Origin: Sphingomonas zeae
GTDB lineage: Bacteria; Pseudomonadota; Alphaproteobacteria; Sphingomonadales; Sphingomonadaceae
Assembly: GCF_014197135.1 (NCBI RefSeq)
Contig: NZ_JACIFA010000005.1
Coordinates: forward strand, 186,001 to 250,000
Direction: 5' to 3'
Length of the DNA: 64,000 nt
Shown: one piece after another, positions 60,127 to 64,000 of the stretch
How the letters are laid out: each line of letters begins with the position of its first letter
How positions within the stretch are numbered: position 1 is the first letter of the stretch
Position numbers and translations under genes: made by a program
The notes under the pieces: model-generated
Database searches by the model: none
Told to the model about the DNA's origin: nothing
Seen by the model: only the letters and a program-made list of their open reading frames with translations

Positions 60127-62142
60127 TTGTTTATCCTGCATCTGGCACTTGGCGGCTGTCTGAAATCTCCGCCTGTCCATTATGGCATCACAGCCGATAC
60201 GGGCGGCCATATCGCTTATATCCTGGACGCCGCCACCGCCCAGGCCAAGACTATTGATGTTGATCAAGTTTCGATCGTCACCCGCCTGTTCGAAGAGCCC
60301 GGTCTTTCCCTGGATCATGCCCGCGCGATCGAGCGGCTTTCATCCAAGCTGACCATCGACCGGGTCGCGACGGCCAACCGCCGCTACCTGGAAAAGGACG
60401 CCCTGGCGGAAGATATGGCTGCCTTTACCGAGGCATTCTGCGCGCACCTCGCCCGATTGCCGCGCCTGCCCGATGTGATTCACGCGCATTTCTCCGACGC
60501 CGCCGCCGTAGCCGCGGAAGCGCGGCGGCGCTTTGCCGTCCCGTTCGTCTATACGCCCCATGCGCTGGGCATCGACAAGCGTCGCCATCATGGCCCCTCG
60601 CCTGCGCTGGACGGCCGCATCGCCGCCGAGCGAACCGCGATCGCCGCCGCCGATGCGCTGATCGTCTCGACCGAGGACGAGGCCGAGCGGCAGGTCCATG
60701 CTTATGGTATCGCAGGCCGCGGGCGCATCCACAGGATCGCACCGGGCGTGCCCACCCATGACCGGAGGCAGCCTGACGGCGCTACGCTCGCCGAGCGGCT
60801 CGACGCGTTCCTCGACGATCCGGCCAAGCCCATCATGCTCGCCATCGCGAGGCCCGTCGCCAAGAAGAATCTGGGCGCGCTCGCCCGCGCCTATGCCGCC
60901 TCGCCAGAGCTTCGCGACGCGGCCAATCTGGTCATCCTGGCGGGCCAGCATGACGGTCCCGGATCGGCCGAGGAGCGCGGCGTGCTGGCCGAGCTGCTGG
61001 CGCTGGCCGAAACGCCCCAACTTCGCGGCCGCCTTGCGCTGCCGCCGCGTCACGACGGGCACGACGTCGCGGCGCTGTACGAGCGGGCCGCCGCAGGCGG
61101 CGTGTTCGTCAATGCCGCACTGCACGAGCCCTTTGGCCTGACTCTGATCGAAGCGGCGGCGGCAGGCGTGCCCGTGGTCGCGACCCGTCATGGCGGTCCC
61201 AGCGAGATCGTCGCCGCGCTCGGCCACGGCCTGCTGGTCGAGCCGCGCGACGAGGAGGCCATCGCCCGAGTCTGCCTCTCCATCCTGTCCGATCCCGATA
61301 CCCATGCGCGGATGAGCGCCAGCGGTCGATCGGGCTCCACCTTCTATGCCTGGGATCGCTACGCCATGGAATCGACCGCGCTTTATGCCAGTTTGCCGCG
61401 TACCCCCGGCCTGCTTGCCAGCGATATCGACCATACGCTGACGGGATGCCGCGTCGGCGCGCATGACTTCGCCACCTGGCGTCAGGCGAGCGATCTGCCT
61501 TTCGTCGTGGCGACCGGCCGTTCCTTCGCGATGGCGCGGATCATCCTGTCGCAATGGGGACTGCCCGAACCCGATGCCTTCATCACGGATGTCGGCACGC
61601 GCATCATGCTGAAGGGACAGCGCGGATGGCAGGAATGCCCCGCCTTTGCCGCGCGTCTCGACGAGGGATGGAACCGCAAGGCGGTGGTCAGCGCGCTCAA
61701 ACCCTTGCGCCTGCGTCCCCAGCCGCGCGACACCGCAGGGCCGCACAAGGTCAGCTATTTCGGCACGGCCGAGGATGCCGCGCGCGTGCGCGAGACGCTG
61801 GCCGACCAGGGCATCGCCGCCAAGACGGTCTTCTCGCACGGACGACTGATCGACGTGCTGGCGCCGCTGGGTGGAAAGGCGGCGGCGGTGGCGGCCTATG
61901 CTCGGCGGCTCGACCTGCCGATGGGCGCGTGCGTTGCGGCCGGAGACAGCGGCAACGATGTCGACATGCTGCGCGCCTGCGGCCATGCCATCGTGGTGGG
62001 CAATGCCGGACATGAACTGGCCGACCTGCCCGAGCGCGACGGGCTGCTGCGCGTCACGGCGCACCATGCCAATGGCGTGATGGAGGGGCTGGAGCGGCTG
62101 GGCCTGACCACGCCGATGCCGACCCGGGCAACGGCGGCATGA
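60127..62142 (+). CDS. Sucrose-phosphate synthase/phosphatase-like fusion (GT4-HAD)
   Basis: A 671-residue protein with no signal peptide, starting at TTG 60127 behind AAAGGGG. Residues 1–430 are a GT4 domain of the sucrose-phosphate-synthase type (PPVHYGITADTGGHIAYILDAATAQA, IHAHFSDAAAVAAEARRRFAVPFVYTPHALG, FVNAALHEPFGLTLIEAAAAGVPVVAT). Residues 440–671 are a HAD phosphatase with SDIDHTLTG, VATGRSF, GGKAAAV and GDSGNDVDMLRAC, as in sucrose-phosphatases. It may make and dephosphorylate a sucrose-phosphate-like disaccharide. The next gene starts within its stop (ATGA). Confidence 0.85.
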   Translation: MFILHLALGGCLKSPPVHYGITADTGGHIAYILDAATAQAKTIDVDQVSIVTRLFEEPGLSLDHARAIERLSSKLTIDRVATANRRYLEKDALAEDMAAFTEAFCAHLARLPRLPDVIHAHFSDAAAVAAEARRRFAVPFVYTPHALGIDKRRHHGPSPALDGRIAAERTAIAAADALIVSTEDEAERQVHAYGIAGRGRIHRIAPGVPTHDRRQPDGATLAERLDAFLDDPAKPIMLAIARPVAKKNLGALARAYAASPELRDAANLVILAGQHDGPGSAEERGVLAELLALAETPQLRGRLALPPRHDGHDVAALYERAAAGGVFVNAALHEPFGLTLIEAAAAGVPVVATRHGGPSEIVAALGHGLLVEPRDEEAIARVCLSILSDPDTHARMSASGRSGSTFYAWDRYAMESTALYASLPRTPGLLASDIDHTLTGCRVGAHDFATWRQASDLPFVVATGRSFAMARIILSQWGLPEPDAFITDVGTRIMLKGQRGWQECPAFAARLDEGWNRKAVVSALKPLRLRPQPRDTAGPHKVSYFGTAEDAARVRETLADQGIAAKTVFSHGRLIDVLAPLGGKAAAVAAYARRLDLPMGACVAAGDSGNDVDMLRACGHAIVVGNAGHELADLPERDGLLRVTAHHANGVMEGLERLGLTTPMPTRATAA

Positions 62143-63281
62143 GCCGTCCCTTCGGCTATTTCGTTCATCATCAGGGGCGCGGCCATGCCGAACGCTGCGC
62201 CGCCATCGTGAACGCACTGCCCCCCGAACGCCCGGTTACCATCTTCTGCGCCCGGGACGACATCTTCCCCCCGCTGCCACCGCAGGTCGAGATCGTCACC
62301 GTCCCCTCCCTGTTCGAGCCGACCGGGCTGGAGGCGGGGACGATGGACGCGGTGCCGACACCCGACACGCTGCACTGCGCGCCGCTGGGCTGGCCCGGCA
62401 TCCGCCATGCCATGGCGGTGCTCGCGAACTGGTTCGACAGCGCCGACCCCGCGCTGATGATCTGCGACGTGTCGGCCGAGATCGCGCAACTGTCGCGCAT
62501 CTGCTCGGTCCCGCATGTGAAGATCCTTCAGCATGGCGATCGCAGCGATGCCGGGCACCGCGCTGCCTATGACGGGGCAGCCGGGCTGCTCGCCGCATTT
62601 GACGAAGCGCTGGCCCAGCCCGAATGGAACGCCGCCATGCGCGCCAAGACCTGTTTCGTCGGCGGGCTCGGCGTCGATACCCGCATTCCGGAACGCGAAC
62701 TGGCGCGCCAGCGGATCGGGGTCGGGCCGGATGAAGAGATGATCCTGGTCCTGTCGGGCGGCGGCGGCGGTGGTTTCGCTCAGGCGCCGCTCGGGGTGGG
62801 TGCCCGCAGCCGACCGGAGGCGCGGTGGATCACCATCGGCCCGGTCGCCCGTGACTGGCACGCGACCGAGCCTGCCAATATCGAGCATCGCGGCTGGGTC
62901 GACAATCCGGCCGACCATGTCGCCGCCGCCGACCTGGTCATCGCCTCGACCGGCAATACCACCTGCCAGCAGATATTGGCCGCCGCCCGGCCCTGGCTTG
63001 CCATTCCCGAATGGCGCTATTTCGACGAACAGCACCGCAAAGCACAGGCGCTGGCCGCCGCCGGGGCCGCCTGTGTCCGTCCACATCTGCCCTCCTCCGC
63101 CCAGGCATGGAGCGAGGCGTTGGCCGAAACCCGCAACCAGCACCGCCCCGCCGTGCAGCGCGCGATGATCGCCGACGCGCCCGCTCAAGCCGCCGCCGAC
63201 TGGCTGGAGGCGCTGTCCGCGCGGCTCTGGCCGGTCGAGATGAACCATTCCCTTCCCCAGTCCACCGGAGCCCCTTCATGA
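62139..63281 (+). CDS. MurG-like glycosyltransferase
   Basis: A 380-residue GT-B type glycosyltransferase without a signal peptide. The N-terminal segment FVHHQGRGHAERCAAIVNAL and the glycine-rich VLSGGGGGG lie in the acceptor and linker parts. The C-terminal EHRGWVDNPADHVAAADLVIASTGNTTCQQILAAARPWLAIP is the donor-binding region of the MurG/GT28 class. It is coupled by ATGA to the SPS/SPP fusion before it and to a GT2 gene after it, so all three probably build one glycan or glycolipid. The substrate is unknown. Confidence 0.82.
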   Translation: MSRPFGYFVHHQGRGHAERCAAIVNALPPERPVTIFCARDDIFPPLPPQVEIVTVPSLFEPTGLEAGTMDAVPTPDTLHCAPLGWPGIRHAMAVLANWFDSADPALMICDVSAEIAQLSRICSVPHVKILQHGDRSDAGHRAAYDGAAGLLAAFDEALAQPEWNAAMRAKTCFVGGLGVDTRIPERELARQRIGVGPDEEMILVLSGGGGGGFAQAPLGVGARSRPEARWITIGPVARDWHATEPANIEHRGWVDNPADHVAAADLVIASTGNTTCQQILAAARPWLAIPEWRYFDEQHRKAQALAAAGAACVRPHLPSSAQAWSEALAETRNQHRPAVQRAMIADAPAQAAADWLEALSARLWPVEMNHSLPQSTGAPS

Positions 63282-64000
63282 TCTCGGTCGTCACGCTCGC
63301 CGGGGGCCGCCCCGATCACCTCCGCAACGTCGTGACCGGCCTTGCCCGCCAGACGATGCAGCCCACCGAGTTGATCGTCGCGGTCATTCAGGACACGCCC
63401 TATGACCTGCCCGAGGCGACCTTCCCCATCCGCCAGATGATGGTGTCAGGCCCTCACCTGCCGCTGGCCGCCGCGCGCAATGCGGCGGCCAAGGCTGCGG
63501 TGGGCGACAAGCTGGTCTTTCTCGACATGGACTGCATTCCGACCCCCGATCTGGTCGCCGATTACGACCGCTTCCTGACTGAGGAGGACGGGCTGTTGAT
63601 GGGCGAGGTCATGTACCTGCCCGGCGGCGCCACGCAGGGAGACTGGCGCTGCGAGGAATTCGCGCGGGTCGCCGTTCGCCACTCCGACCGGCGCGGACCG
63701 CCTTCGCAAGGGATCGAACGCTGCGAGGATTATCGCTGCTTCTGGTCGCTCAATTTCGCGATGCGCCGCGCCACATTCCTGGCCACCGGTGGCTTTGATG
63801 AACGCTATGCCGGCTATGGTGGCGAGGATACCGATTTCGGCAAGCTGGTCGCCCAGGCGGGCGTCCCGATCGCCTGGATCAAGGGCGGGCTGGCCTATCA
63901 CCAATATCACCCCCACCACATGCCGCCGGTCCATCATATCGATAGCGTGGTGCGCAATGCCGAGCTGTTCGAGGCGAAATGGGGTTATCGTACCATGGGG
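63278..64000 (+). CDS. GT2 family glycosyltransferase, cut by window end
   Basis: The gene starts at ATG 63278 overlapping the previous stop (ATGA) and is open for 241 codons to the window end. The GT-A fold shows ISVVTLAGGRPDHLRNVVTGLARQ at the N-terminus and the DxD-like LDMDCIPTPDLV near residue 84. Later there is FAMRRATFLATGGFDERYAGYGGEDTDFGKLVAQAG, typical of the C-terminal galactosyltransferase-type region. It is the third gene of a coupled glycosyltransferase operon. The C-terminus is missing. Confidence 0.85.
   Translation, partial: MISVVTLAGGRPDHLRNVVTGLARQTMQPTELIVAVIQDTPYDLPEATFPIRQMMVSGPHLPLAAARNAAAKAAVGDKLVFLDMDCIPTPDLVADYDRFLTEEDGLLMGEVMYLPGGATQGDWRCEEFARVAVRHSDRRGPPSQGIERCEDYRCFWSLNFAMRRATFLATGGFDERYAGYGGEDTDFGKLVAQAGVPIAWIKGGLAYHQYHPHHMPPVHHIDSVVRNAELFEAKWGYRTMG

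Noticed and set aside
63446..63937. A 163-codon minus-strand frame near the window end
   Set aside because: It is antisense to the GT2 gene, which has clear glycosyltransferase motifs and an ATGA-coupled start.

Overview
The window is high-GC, densely coded chromosomal DNA that reads like an alphaproteobacterium of the Sphingomonadales (Sphingomonas-like). The reasons are two large Caulobacter/Sphingomonas-type TonB-dependent receptors, the gap–(MOSC)–pgk and zapA–6S RNA–formyl-THF cyclo-ligase arrangements, a PTS-type GlcNAc pathway with NagQ-like and SIS-type NagB-II genes, and very frequent ATGA/TGATG start-stop overlaps. I saw no phage genes, insertion sequences, CRISPR arrays, rRNA or broken genes. 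It looks like a carbohydrate-rich part of a core chromosome.

Layout. 1–10.3 kb is housekeeping: the first codons of pgk, a MOSC protein and gap on the minus strand; a small coiled-coil gene, zapA, 6S RNA, 5-formyl-THF cyclo-ligase and a DUF2842 membrane protein on the plus strand; two identical tRNA-Asp genes; an AI-2E-type permease; a small protein; TesB; a tandem-TetR regulator; an EF-hand protein; and an OmpR/EnvZ-type two-component pair. 10.4–23 kb is a maltodextrin locus: an MFS sugar transporter and LacI repressor on minus, divergent from a TonB receptor, a flavin-dependent halogenase, two GH13 enzymes and a GH97 enzyme on plus. 23.1–28.5 kb holds an M3 peptidase, a Crp/Fnr regulator with a tiny coupled gene, a DUF475 membrane protein and an IclR regulator.

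28.5–42.5 kb is a GlcNAc locus. A minus-strand operon runs from a NagQ-type GntR regulator through NagB-II, NagA, a GH2 beta-galactosidase-like enzyme, an EIIA-HPr-EI fusion and a NagE-like permease. CutC and a divergent NagA-type TonB receptor lie next to it. 42.8–47.7 kb has an LpxH/LpxG-like phosphoesterase, a GT4 glycosyltransferase, a Na+/H+ antiporter and a DUF3667 protein. 48.0–58.8 kb is a five-enzyme operon (GH2 beta-mannosidase, GH3, GH125, GH92, GH29). Its composition matches the removal of every sugar of a plant complex N-glycan core and recalls the nix cluster of Xanthomonas campestris. 58.8–64 kb holds a patatin-like lipase and the start of a glycosyltransferase operon: a sucrose-phosphate synthase/phosphatase-like fusion, a MurG-like GT and a GT2 enzyme that runs off the end.

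How it may work together. Two outer-membrane receptors would import maltodextrins and GlcNAc-containing glycans. Periplasmic or Tat-exported hydrolases trim them, and cytoplasmic enzymes convert the sugars to central intermediates. Similar GGTAT/GGCAT half-sites spaced about 10 bp apart occur upstream of nagQ, of the GlcNAc TonB receptor and of the mannosidase operon. This suggests, but does not prove, that one NagQ-type regulator controls both GlcNAc catabolism and N-glycan stripping.
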